Origin: Hysterangium stoloniferum
Lineage: Eukaryota; Basidiomycota; Agaricomycetes; Hysterangiales; Hysterangiaceae
Length of the DNA stretch: 64,000 bases
Direction of reading: 5' to 3'
Assembly (NCBI GenBank): GCA_015178975.1
Contig: WHVD01000188.1
Coordinates: 62,001-126,000, forward strand
A program made the translations under genes and the position numbers. Below, in pieces: positions 54,007-64,000 of this stretch (positions are counted from its first letter, which is position 1; each line of letters opens with the position of its first letter). Under the pieces are notes generated by a model, which saw nothing but the letters and a program-made list of their open reading frames with translations, did no database searches and was not told where the DNA came from.

Positions 54007-54631
54007 GTGTCTCATGTACCAGTCGTTGGACTCCACCAGACTCCAAACTCCACCCTATATACACCCGACACTCTATATCTCACGGACCAGTCACCAGACT
54101 CTGACTGGACTCCCGGAACTCCTCTAACAGAGCCCCGTTCCCATTATGGTGTAATGACCTGTCATGTTTCGGACCCTGCTCCCATTTTGTTCTGTCCCTA
54201 ATACCTAGTTTGGTATTTACTTGTTTTGTTTTATGTTTAATAATTCTGCCCCTCATTAATACCAGATTTGGTATTATTACATTTCACAGTCTATATAAGT
54301 CTCCTATATTCATGTACTTAGAATCCAGTTTCAATCTCAAACAAGTTACACCCTTGAACTAGTTACACCCTGAATACATCCTGATCCAGTCTCTAGTCCT
54401 CTTGTCTGTCTGCACACTTGATTCCCAGAACTCCCACAGAAACTCCAGAATCTACATCTTCCTGTATGCATTCTGTCAGCTCCAAATATGGACATCCAAA
54501 TGAGTGTACGAGGGCACAGCACTTAAGGGACTCCGTGGGACATTTCCCAGAAGAAAGTGTGTTCGGAATAAATTACCAGGAACCTCTGCGGGACTTCCTT
54601 GGAACTATCCTTGTGTTCCAGAACTTAACAC
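54007..54631 (+). repeat. LTR fragment, family D'
   Basis: Ends TTCCAGAACTTAACA (54631); matches the reverse complement of 49557-52904 without its Tc1 element. The left end near 54007 is truncated in GTGTCTCATGTACCAGTC. The U5 box is partly deleted (GAGGGCACAGCACTTAAGGG at 54510). Confidence 0.75.
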
Positions 54632-54851
54632 TTGCAAAAGCAGCTCTCAAAACCTTCCTTGTGAAGTAGGGTGCATATATTCAAGTAAACTCTTGACTTC
54701 AGGGCTTCTAAGTCTATTAAGGCTGCCACTGATTAATTTCAAATACTTAAATTATTTTACCTTGCAGTGAATTGAGTATTTGCACATTTTGACAGAGCAC
54801 TGGACTCCTTTTTCAGGAAGATATTCTTAAAATAAACCTAATCCATCACAG
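54632..54851 (+). repeat. LTR I 3' fragment
   Basis: Matches 45832-46043 (AAGCAGCTCTCAAAAC, GTAGGGTGCATATATTCAAG, GTGAATTGAGTATTTGCACA) and ends AATCCATCACA. Confidence 0.8.
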
Positions 54852-55556
54852 GGGTTATCAGTATGCCTTTGGCATATGTGGGTCCATTTTGCCCCCCCCC
54901 TCAGTCAGTCCATGTCTGCTTGTGATATCACAGATATATACTGATGGTTTGTATGCATGGTGGCTTTGACATACATAGCATCTCCAACTCTGGGGTTGGC
55001 ATGATGTCCTCAAGATCCTCAAGGGGCTCCATCCTTGCATGTGGGATCTCATCCTATGATCCATATTGTATGGGTGTGTTGGTCAGCATGATTTGGACAA
55101 CACATTGGGTGCTCATAGGGTCATTCCCTCCCTCAACCAGCATGTCATTCAAAATTCTGATGACTGATTCATCAAACTTGACATTTTGTTCCACTGTGGC
55201 ATGTTGTTTTCCAGGAAAATAGGTACAGCACTGTTTCATTTCAATGCTGAATCCTACACAGTGCCCTTTTTCAGCCTTGAGTTCAAGATTCCTGTAGTTT
55301 TCATTAAAAGTGGTGAATTGAGGATGGTTAGGTGACTTGTGCTTCAACATTACCAAATTACAAATGTCAGTTTCCATGTGCTTAGGTGGACTCATTTCCT
55401 GTGATTGGATTCTTGCCCATGTTGCCATTCACATTATCATCCCTTTTGCTGTGCCTTTTCTTTGGTTTGTGGCAGTCAGCTGCAAAATGACCCTTTCTTC
55501 CACAGTTCCAGGATTCAATGTTCTCAGCAGATTGCTGTGGCATTTTGCTATCTCTT
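54852..55556 (-). pseudogene. copia gag knuckle and post-integrase region
   Basis: Two non-adjacent copia parts side by side on the minus strand: CGRKGHFAADCHKPKKR (zinc knuckle CX2.. with the first Cys as WN, 55450-55510) and GHCVGFSIEMKQCCTYFPGK with VEQNVKFDES (post-integrase, 55130-55260), then EDIMPTPELE. The DNA normally between them (protease, integrase) lies elsewhere, so a deletion or rearrangement is implied. Confidence 0.65.
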
Positions 55557-56165
55557 AGAGGATAACCCAAAAAATTTAAAAGTTATTTATCCACTAAAGT
55601 ATGTATATTTATATTGTTTGCTGTAGAATTAATATTTGATCGAATTCAATCCATCAGGTGACATTCTGGAGAATAAGGAAAGATTTATATTTATCTTGTA
55701 TCTGACAAAAGTTAGTCAAACAAACATATATAGATTATCCTTTTGGGGATAAATCCCACAACATGGATTGGGTGGCCAGATACATAGTTCTGGTTAAATT
55801 TCTAAATCAAATAAATTTAAATTATATGAACTATATTTGAAACTTTGCATATATACAAGAGAATGCATCTTATCCCAAATATTAAGTCATAACCCAAATA
55901 ATCTTGTTTAACCATGACATTTGTCAAAAGTCACAGAGATACTAGGGAATGCATCTTATCCCAAAGATTAGATAATGACCCAGATAATCTTGTTTAATTG
56001 GTGTATATTTTAAATGAGAATACAAGTCAATTTTGGGGTAATGAAATATAAAGTCCTAAGACATGTAGTCATAGCCAGAGGAAATATGTAGTCTCACTTA
56101 AAAAATATGAGGACATTTTCATAAAATTTTGCATATTCAATACTGTAAATTGTGACTATCCTCCC
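55557..56165 (+). repeat. AT-rich repeat, family K (copy 2)
   Basis: Begins GAGGATAACCC (55559) and ends GACTATCCTC (56155-56164), short imperfect inverted ends. Matches copy 1 at 29440-29880 in reverse. Within it a ~55-bp unit (GAATGCATCTTATCCCAAA) is repeated at 55862 and 55947. It lies in copia gag. Confidence 0.6.
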
Positions 56166-56641
56166 TTGGCTTGCTGTGGCCCTTTGAGATAGCCATTGCT
56201 ATCTCAGATGCTTTTGACTTCTTCTCATCTATGGTAAGTCATTTGTACTCTTCAATTATGGCATTGATGATCTTTAACAGTTCTAGAGCAGTAGCTGAGA
56301 ACTTCACTTATATTGATATACATGATGCTGATTAAGGGATGATATGACTTTGGTAGTAATCCAAGGATAACAGTAACCAAATCATCATTTGAGAGTCCAG
56401 CACCCATGTCTTCAAGTTGAGCCTGCATTTCCATCAACTTATCAAAGTGTGTCTTGACTGCTAAATTGTCCTTGCATTTCATCTCATACACGTGGCATCT
56501 GATATTGATCTTTACAGACAGTGATTTGCCTCTGTGCTTAGTGCACAGTGCATCCCAAACTTCTTTTGTGGTTCAAAACTCCTAAATTTCAATCTGAAGG
56601 CTTGGTGTGATAAACATGAATATTTGGGCTTTGATACATTG
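56166..56641 (-). pseudogene. copia gag, UBN2-type region
   Basis: Minus strand: YEMKCKDNLAVKTHFDKLME, QAQLEDMGAGLSNDDLVTVI and LGLLPKSYHPLISIM, the classical copia Gag helix pattern, then IINAIIEEYK and KSKASEIAMAISKG. It continues the N-terminus at 57454-57663 once LTR E4 is removed. Confidence 0.8.
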
Positions 56642-57453
56642 TGTTATGACCGGAATTCCTGCCAGACTCTGTGGCACTAACATATATGCACCTGCACCCT
56701 ATATACACCAATTATCAGTTTACTGGAATACCCACTGGACTCCATACATCAGACCTGTCCACATTCAACATTCATTACTTTGTGTATCAGTCACTGGAAA
56801 ACCTGCCGGACTCCATCCCTGTCTACTGTATCTCTGACCCTGCTCGGAAAACCTGTCAGCCCTCTAACTGAGCCCCATTCCCATTATAGTCAAATGACCT
56901 GTCACAATTTGGACTCCACTCCTGCTCCATTCCCATTATGGTTTTATGACCCGTCATGATTCGGACTCCGCTCCATTCTGTCCCATTCCTAACACCAAGT
57001 TTGGTGTTTATTTACATATCTCATTTTATGTTTGTTAGTTTAGTTTTCATTATTACTGGATTTGGTATGTTATTCATTCCACAGTCTATATATGTTATTC
57101 ATTCCACAGTCTATATAGTCTGGCAGATGTTGTACATACAATCCAGTCAGAAAATCAGCTTAGATTCTCCCCAATAATCTTAGAATATTTTCTGCTCTAA
57201 ATTCCTCTTTGAATCACACCACTCTTACTAGTCGTAGCCCATGGGCTCCAACACATCACTTGACCTCCAACTTATCTATCTTGACTCCCTGACCTCTCGA
57301 CCCACGAACCCTCCCAGACTCCCTGGGATTCCCATCTGCCCATTTGAAATTGGACAAGACGATCTCATGAGGGCACAGCCTATAAGCTGAAGCCAAGTCC
57401 TACCGGCTTTCCCGTGGGTTTCTCCAGAAACCCTCTGTGTACACACCTTAACA
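56642..57453 (+). repeat. Solo LTR, family E, in copia gag
   Basis: TGTTATGACCGG...CACCTTAACA, 812 bp, perfect duplication CATTG (56637-56641, 57454-57458). In sense orientation: TATATAG motifs at about 57083-57117 and U5 box at 57371-57400. GTCTATATATGTTATTCATTCCACA is partly duplicated at 57080-57120. Confidence 0.92.
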
Positions 57454-57663
57454 CATTGTTCAAATTCATCCTGTCATTATTTTCTTCACCCTGAAAGTTG
57501 GTGGCAGTGGTGGCTCCCTTGCAGTTCCCTCAAGGTGACATTTTAGACCTCTACCAGTGCTGAGTACCATCAGCATGTGGTTCTTCCAGATAACCCAGTT
57601 CAACCCATCCCAGTCAAATTTTGGGACAATGAAGCTCTTGATACTAGGCTCTGTGGGGCCCAT
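57454..57663 (-). pseudogene. copia gag N-terminus
   Basis: Starts MGPTEPSIKSFIVPKFDWDG, then LNWVIWKNHMLMVLSTGRGL and CHLEGTAREPPLPP, the opening of a fungal copia Gag. It is open for 65 codons to the LTR junction. Confidence 0.75.
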
Positions 57664-59329
57664 AACCTGTTGACATTATTGGCACAGTTCTATATATAAC
57701 CTAAGTAACAGTAAGTAAACTATTAATGTAAAATAAGGGAAATGTGCATACCTCTCAGTGAGTGATATTCCTTCACATTTGCAGTGCCAGTGCACAAGGA
57801 GGCCCCATGGGCACACAGTGCTTCATACTGTGTGTCCATCAGGGTGTAAGCAGTGAGAGGCTATGTGATCAGTCTCCATCTCATATATACATGGTATCCA
57901 TACACAAAACACAACTATACAGTTGCCCTACACTGTGTTCCAGTTTACCAAAGGTAGCTCATGTAACACCATTACTTCAACACCAGCCACTCAGATGATG
58001 GTGGTAAGAGACAAAAGGTGGCAGGAGCTGACTGCACAATGGCAGAACTTAAAAGGGGAAAACACTCCCATCACATAGAACAAAGACTAATGAAATTAGT
58101 CCATTCCATCTTTGTCTCTGCCCGTGTTTGGGTGAATGGAACCCCCAGTGGAAGCAAATCCAGGGGCTGCAGGGACCATTTCACAAAACATGCTGATGGG
58201 GACATGTGTGAGCCCAAAAAAAGAATAGAGCAGAGGCACAGAGGGCCAGGAGTGAACATATCATGAATGTTGCCAAAATAATGCAGTTGAAGGATCCTGC
58301 CAAGATGAGGAAAAGTAAGACAGAAAAGTTGTGTCTTCAAAGAGCCACTGGATTGTCATATGAACATAGGCAGAAGATGGTTGACACAGTCAGCATAGTG
58401 TAGGATAGCCATTATGGTTCAATCATAGGAACATGGTTGATGAAGTCATAGTATAAGCCAAAATGGTTTGAAGAGCCAGAGCAGTTGACAGAAAGGCAGG
58501 ATGGACTTCAAAAGGGGTGAAGGATGTCTGTGCCACCCATTTTCCGAATCTCCTGCTGAAAAGGATGAACAGATCTCTCTATGGCATTGCCAAAACTAGA
58601 GCAGTGTCCAGGTGGAGGTTCCAAGAGAAGCAGACAATTACTCAAGGAAAAGCTGGGGGCAGGCCACTCAGATGATGGTAGCAAGAGACAAAAGGTGGCA
58701 GGAGCTGACTGCACAATGGTGGAGCTTAAAAGGGGAAAACACTCCCATTACAAAGAACATGGACTAATGAAATTGGTCCATTCCAGCTTACCTCCATCTC
58801 CTATATCAATAAGTCTCACAGTATTTTGGGGCCATCTAGTCGAAGTCTGAATATATGAGATTTGACTATCAGTGTAGACCTGCCTTGATCAGGTTTAGCA
58901 TTCAGGACAGGAGGTTGGCCTAGGAAGACACTGAATAGCCAAGTATAGATCTGGAGGTACTGGTTATTCACATAATTTTGAACCTTTTGATTAGTGTCAC
59001 ATTTCATCATGTAGGAGCTCCCTTTAAATTTGTCATGTATTGAACATTTGCTGTACCAGTGAAAGTTTGTTAAGGATAATCCTAATCACCTGTGCACAAT
59101 GGTCAAGTCATTGAGACAGTTGCTAACACAGTTGTTCATAAAACAAGTCTATAACCAAGCACATGAATAGCCAGGTGTTCTGTATTTAAAATCCAGTCCA
59201 AAAGACCAGTGAAATGGAGGAAATAGAAATGTAATGTAACAACAAAACATAGCAGTGGATGGAGTATATATAAATTCATAATATGACAAGGCAGGGTAAG
59301 TGGCAACAGACAGATGGAATGGAAGATTG
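57664..59329. other. Repeat remnants with a 123-bp direct repeat
   Basis: No convincing gene. 57986-58108 and 58663-58787 are direct repeats (GCCACTCAGATGATGGT, GACAAAAGGTGGCAGGAGCT, AAAAGGGGAAAACACTCCCA), about 90% identical by eye. A minus-strand stretch at 58816-59010 (KVQNYVNNQYLQIYTWLFSV) may be decayed coding DNA. 59118-59170 resembles 11518-11575 (GTTGCTAACACAG, CAATAACCAAATACACATG type). Confidence 0.4.
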
Positions 59330-60364
59330 TGTGAAGATCCTCCACGGAGTATTCCCCGGAAATAATATCAGGTTCTGAACCCATCTTCCAGACTAGTATC
59401 AAGATCTGGAATCCACCAGAACCTGACCCTTATCCTCAAGTACCCTTCACATCCCATTCCAGTATTCTGCCCTCAACTAGACACCTCCTGTTATGACCTG
59501 GAGCCCATCAGACTCTGCCCTTCCCCAATTAGTATCTCCAAGTGTCCTTGGTCATTTCCCAACCTGGACTCCAGCCAGACTCCCAGTGTATGTTCTAGAT
59601 ACTTTGGTCTGTGGCCCAACCTTCACCAGATCATCCTGTCAACCCTTCTCTATGCCATTGTTCCAACTTACCTGGAACCTGTGGCTTTCCCAGAAATATG
59701 CACACTTAGTCACTATAGTGTTAGGATCCATTTTCTGAATAGTATCAGATGTCTGTGGACATTCTGACTTGCTTCCTTTGTTCCACATTTGGTAACTGAC
59801 TGGTTGACAGATGTTCTTTCATTTGTTTATTGTTCTTGCTCTTGTTTCCTGATCTGTCCCCATCCTTGTTCCTCATGTATGTATCTTACTTGCTATTATA
59901 TCCTTAGTTTGGAAACAGTTCCAAATAGGTCTTATTATACTCCCATACTTGTAGTACAATAATTGGAACATCTATATAGTCTTCCATAGTCATGTACTTA
60001 CTCTTTAGTTTTAATCTCAACTCAGTTTGTATCTCATTAGCTCTTACCCCTTCTGTCTTTCTGTCCACTTGATATCCGGAACTCTCCAGACTCCAGACAT
60101 CCAGAGCCCCTGGGAACTCCAAGTATCTATAAACACTCTGACATATATATTGGTGTCCTGAAATATGGACACCTGAGTGAGTGCATGAGGGTGCAGCACA
60201 TAAGCTGAAGCCAAGTCCATTCTGCACTCTGGTATATATTCCGATGCTCCCCAAACTAATCCCTGGAAACTCCCCAGACTAATCCTCTGGAACTCTGTGG
60301 GCATTCACTGGGAAGTGTCCGGAATATCCACCAGAGAATCTGCCCAGAGATCCAGAACTTAACA
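59330..60364 (+). repeat. Solo LTR, family D (copy 2)
   Basis: TGTGAAGATCCTCC...GAACTTAACA, 1035 bp, perfect duplication GATTG (59325-59329, 60365-60369). The reverse complement matches 14749-15764. Promoter-like CATCTATATAGTC at about 59970 and U5 box at 60188-60218, 150-175 bp before the LTR end. Confidence 0.9.
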
Positions 60365-60785
60365 GATTGATGCAGAATGGAATACCTGGTTGATGTGAGG
60401 TTAGACAAAAATAGGAAGTGATACAAAAGCCATATTATCAGTATCAGAGACACTGCCAGAGGGGATGTCATAAACATACAAGATCAGTTCCCACAATTCT
60501 TCAACTCAAACTTTGACACTTTGACACAACATTCTTTTGATGCTACTTAACTGGATTTTTGACTTGATTTCCAACTTGTCTCAGCTTTACATCATTCATT
60601 ATTTCATTCTTATGTCATCTTTTAGTCAGTTGTTTACAATATAAAGACATAAAAGGACAGGAAAACAAGCAAGGGGAGTCAGTCAGAAATTCTGTACAAA
60701 ATAACTGTATCTCTTTTGTTGGATTTCTATTACTAATTCTAGTTTCATCTTTACTGTATCATATGTCCAAATGTAGAAAAGTGAA
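60365..60785. other. Repeat remnant, no gene
   Basis: 60540-60670 resembles 14330-14500. No protein motif is present. Confidence 0.4.
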
Positions 60786-60820
60786 TGGCCAGACTGGGAA
60801 TTGAACCCAGGGCTTTTCAC
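60786..60820 (-). tRNA. 3' half of a tRNA-like sequence
   Basis: Minus strand CTGGGTTCAATTCCCAG forms a perfect 5-bp T-arm with TTCAATT loop and contains a B-box (GGTTCAATTCC); TCTGGCC plus A follows as acceptor 3' strand. The 5' half (should begin GGCCAGA) is absent: an LTR begins 6 bp further on. Either a tRNA gene or a tRNA-derived repeat was cut by the LTR. The anticodon is not recoverable. Confidence 0.4.
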
Positions 60821-60826
60821 ATATAT

Positions 60827-61383
60827 TGTTATGACCATAAAACCTGCCAGACTCCAGGCACTAACTTATATGCACCAACATGCACCATTTATCAGTTTAC
60901 TGGAATACCTGCTGGACTCTGGACATCAGACCTGTCCATGCTCAAATTACTTCATGTATCAATCACCAGAATACCCGCTGGAACCTGCACCTGTCAATCT
61001 CTGACCCTGTCCCACATACCAGTCACCGGACTCCACTCAGAAAACCTGACAGCTCTCTAACTGAACCCTGTTCCTGTTATGGTCAAATGACCTGTCACAT
61101 TGCAGACTCTGCTCCCACCCCATTCCCATTATGGTCTAACAACCTGTCACATTTCAGACTCTGCTCCGCTCTGTTCCATTCCTAACACCAAGTTTGGTGT
61201 ACTTATCTCATTTCATGTTTACTAGTTTAGATTTCATTATTACTGGATTTGGGATGACATACATTCCACAGTCTATATAGTCTGGCAGATGTTGTACATA
61301 CAATCCAGTCAGAAAATCAGCTTAGATTCTCCCCAGTAATCTCAGTACATTTTCCACTCTAATCTCCTCTTTGAAACACACCA
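60827..61383 (+). repeat. LTR fragment, family E
   Basis: TGTTATGACCATAAAACC onwards matches 56642-57230 (promoter motif near 61277) but stops at CACACCATC where chromovirus integrase sequence begins, so the U5 with its box is missing. Confidence 0.8.
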
Positions 61384-63125
61384 TCAGGTCTAGTGGAATT
61401 GCTGATAGAATATCTTGATGTAACTTCTCAACATCCATAATGAGAATTCCATGGATGATGGGATGAATGAGGAAAGTTGTGTGGACTGATGCAGTAAGCT
61501 GCTGACTCGTGAAAATAGGTTTTGAATTGTGTGGGTTTACCATGGCATAGTCATTGCTCCCCTCTTTAGGATAGACATCCCATCATCAAGTTAAAGTGTC
61601 AGGTTTGCTGCTGAGATGGCCGGGATGAAAGTGGATAATCATGTTAAAGGCTGACAGATATTCAGACCTGCAGGCCTGCTGGCAGGTCAAAGGTTTCATG
61701 GTAGAAAAGTATTCCAGGTTCTTGTGATCTGTTACAACATCAATTGGAATTCCTGAGCCTTCAAAATAGTGTCGCCATGCTTTGAAAGTGGAAGAAATTG
61801 CTAGGAGTTCCTTATCATGAACATCATAATTGAGCTCTGCTCTGGTAAAAGTCTGGGACAGAAAAGTCATGGGGTGGACATCTCCGTCAGAGTCCTGGAT
61901 AGACAGAATTGCTCCAAGTGCATAGTCCGAGGCATCCATCTCAACAATGAGCAAAGTCTGGTTTCCAATGTGAGAGAATTGGAGCTGAATAAAAAGAATC
62001 TTTTAAAAGATTGAAAGCTTTTTGACACTTATCATTGAAATTCCACAGAGTGCCCTTGCAAGTAAGACAGGTAAGGGGAACTGTGATGTCAGAATATCTG
62101 CAGATAAACCATTTGTAAAAACTGGCAAAGCTGAGGAAAGATTGTATATGTATCTTTTACTTTTCTGGGTTCTGGCCAATCCTTGATGACTTGTACTTTA
62201 GTTTAATCCATTCGGAGTCCATCAGGTCCCACAATGAAACCTAGATACTCCACAGAGTCCGTGTCAAAAGTACATTTTTTACCATTTGCAAATAAACCAT
62301 GTTTTCTGGGTCTTCTGAGAACTTCACAGACTTGTTTGTTGTGTTCCATGGGGTCCTCAGAATAGATAAGAATGTCATCCAAGTAAACAATAATGCATAC
62401 ATCAAGCATGTCAAAGAAAATGTCATTAATAAAATGTTGAAAAACAGATGCAGCATTGGTGAGCCCGAAGGGCATCACCAACCACTCAAAGGCCCCATAA
62501 CAGGTTCTGAAAGTGGTTTTCCACTCGTCACCCACAGAGATCCAGACCAAATGGTAGGCATGTTTAAGGTCTATTTTGGTATAAATCTGGGCATTCCACA
62601 GAGCGTCAAGCAAGTCAGACATAAGTGGGAGTGGATACTTATCCTTTTTTGTGACAGAATTGAGTCCTCTGAAATCAACACAAAGTCTAAGAGATCCATC
62701 CTTTTTCTTGACAAACAGAACAGGTGCTCCAAAAGGATATTTTGATGGTCTGATAAAACCTATGGACAAATGTTCATCCAGGAAATTGCAGATCATGGAA
62801 AGTTCCATGGAGGAAAGTGAATAAATATGTCCAAGGGGTGGCTGGGTGCCTTCTTTGAGGTCAAATTTTAAGTCATACTCTCTGGGGCGGAAGCCAGTCA
62901 GCTTTACGTTCTAAAGATGTCCATGGAATCATGACATTTCTTGGGGACACCTTCTAGGCCCACAGATTGCTCAGATGCTGGAGTTGAAAAACGACCAGTT
63001 GCTTCTTCAATTTTTAAACTGATAGTGAATGCCTGGGATCCATCCATTTTTGTAGCCCTAATAAATGCTGCAGCATTAATAACAGAAATAGACAGAGGTG
63101 CTGTGGGTTCCAGGGAAGCCATGGG
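61384..63125 (-). pseudogene. Family E pol fragment (integrase start back to RT and linker)
   Basis: Minus strand: linker LEPTAPLSISVINAAAFIRA (62904-63122); RT open for 201 codons (62203-62808) with [51 protein letters not shown] and [10 protein letters not shown]; RNase H MDASDYALGAILSIQDSDGD and VVTDHKNLEYF (61586-61954); integrase N-terminus MDVEKLHQDILSAIPLD (61384-61543). The RT here lacks the frameshift seen at 20530, showing that lesion is copy-specific. It is cut by LTR J at 63130. Confidence 0.85.
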
Positions 63126-63129
63126 TGCC

Positions 63130-63869
63130 TGTGATGTATCGTTTAGGCTGAGGGTCCTTAGGTACTTAGCAGTAACTTAAAGACGTCAACTTGTTATATA
63201 TGAAAGGGCTGAGTGTGTCAGTAGACTATTAGTTTAGGGTTCTTGTTTAATAGTAGTTAAAGATAAAATAAAATATCGGAAAATGAACAAATAGCTTTCA
63301 TTTGGAGTGTGTAATTAAGATAAGTCACATTAGTGATAAGAGTGATTCTCATTAACCTGAGAAAGGTAATATCCTGTAAACCTGGAACAGGTGGAATAAG
63401 GTGCACAAATGCAAATGTGACAAGGTTGTCTAGTTTAGGGGGTTCAAAAAAGTTATATTTTTGTGATTCAGCTCAGCCATTTAAATACATAGGCATGGTG
63501 CTGCGCAACTGTGCATTACTGCATACAAACTACAGTTGCTACATAATAACTGTGCATGATCAAAATATAGTGCAGCTGTGCATGATCAAAACATAGTGTG
63601 GCTGTGCATGCACTGTTATGATTGTCTCAGATTAATTTTAGCTAAACAATGATATGCATTTTGAGTCTTTACTGTCCATTCACAAATAGATATCCTAACT
63701 ACATGTATCAAACATTAATAGCTCAGATACCTGGTAATGTTCGTATGTTGAATACGTGCATCATAACAATTGATCCTATCTGATGAGAGAATGAAAACCA
63801 AATGAATGGACTGTAGTGTGACAATTTAGTTAGCAGCTTGAGTAATTGATATCAAATCTACCTGTTACA
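63130..63869 (-). repeat. LTR J (3' LTR of a further element)
   Basis: Plus strand TGTGATGTATCG...CTACCTGTTACA, 740 bp, inserted in the family E linker (GGTGCC before it). The minus-strand purine tract and ORF end next to it make it the 3' LTR. A ~30-bp unit (CTGTGCATGATCAAAA) is repeated at 63550-63610. Confidence 0.7.
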
Positions 63870-63900
63870 TGACAAAATCCCCCCTTGTCACGGTGCAGTC
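63870..63900 (-). other. Polypurine tract of LTR J element
   Basis: Minus strand AAGGGGGGATTTTGTCA directly precedes the LTR start TGTAACAGG. Confidence 0.6.
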
Positions 63901-64000
63901 TTAGTCATCTTCCATGTCTGAGATCAACTCAGGGAGGCTAGACTCAGAATCATCACTTCCCCCGTTAATCACAATGTGAAGGCTTTCACTGGATGAAGAG
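63901..64000 (-). CDS. C-terminus of LTR J element ORF (partial)
   Basis: Minus-strand frame open from the window edge to TAA 63901-63903; the end reads GGSDDSESSLPELISDMEDD, very acidic. It lies ~30 bp from the purine tract, so it is the last ORF of the element (pol end or an extra ORF). No domain can be named from 32 residues. Confidence 0.45.
   Translation of the reverse strand, partial: SSSSESLHIVINGGSDDSESSLPELISDMEDD

Larger units (their letters stand above)
48706..57663 (-). mobile_element. Ty1/copia element in pieces, split by at least four insertions
   Basis: Gag start at 57663, pieces at 57454-57663, 56166-56641, 54852-55556, 52910-54006 and 48706-49556, in correct minus-strand order except that the post-integrase piece (55054-55380) lies before the integrase core, so one internal rearrangement is present. 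The intervening DNA is LTR E4, repeat K, LTR D3 with LTR I fragment, and LTR D' with a Tc1 element. Its own LTRs were not identified. Confidence 0.75.

Overview
The window is typical of a transposon-rich basidiomycete chromosome, most likely a mushroom-forming Agaricomycete. The evidence is 42-61 bp GT..AG introns, an Agaricomycete-type divergent protein kinase gene, Ty3/gypsy chromoviruses with a C-terminal chromodomain, and Ty1/copia, Tad1-like LINE, Tc1/mariner and Harbinger-type remnants. All identifications are by reading only; no database search was run.

Layout. 0-7 kb: broken Ty3 pieces, an LTR carrying a 701-bp foldback element, a copy of an antisense accessory gene, and an inverted gag. 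7.16-8.63 kb: an intact six-exon kinase-like host gene. 9.9-14.3 kb: Tc1/mariner copies and a LINE 3' end. 14.7-24.5 kb: one nearly complete chromovirus in minus orientation ('family E': 5' LTR, gag, -1 frameshift site, pol, antisense spliced gene, polypurine tract, 3' LTR), interrupted by a solo LTR. 24.5-29.4 kb: a younger, CpG-rich element ('family F') that truncates the family E 5' LTR; its long ORF joins a Gag-like region directly to integrase and chromodomain with no protease, RT or RNase H. 29.4-36.1 kb: AT-rich Harbinger-like remnants and a second, older chromovirus family with another copy of the accessory gene. 36.1-42.2 kb: the most unique-looking segment, with a small three-exon gene (37639-37950) and a decayed duplicate of its promoter region. 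42.2-46.4 kb: LTR nested in LTR nested in LTR, then a 1.45-kb solo LTR with a palindromic repeat array. 46.4-48.3 kb: Harbinger-type transposase remnant. 48.3-57.7 kb: one old copia element (minus) split by solo LTRs, a Tc1 element (itself split by a solo LTR) and an AT-rich repeat. 57.7-64 kb: solo LTRs, a tRNA-like 3' half, another family E pol fragment, and the 3' end of a further retroelement.

Working together: only the kinase-like gene and the 69-codon gene look like live host genes. The rest records successive insertions, datable by nesting and by CpG loss; most stops in otherwise readable frames are CGA to TGA. The points most worth following are the spliced antisense gene shared by three chromovirus copies, the Gag-integrase element without RT, and a roughly 30-nt box shared by the U5 regions of several otherwise different LTR families.
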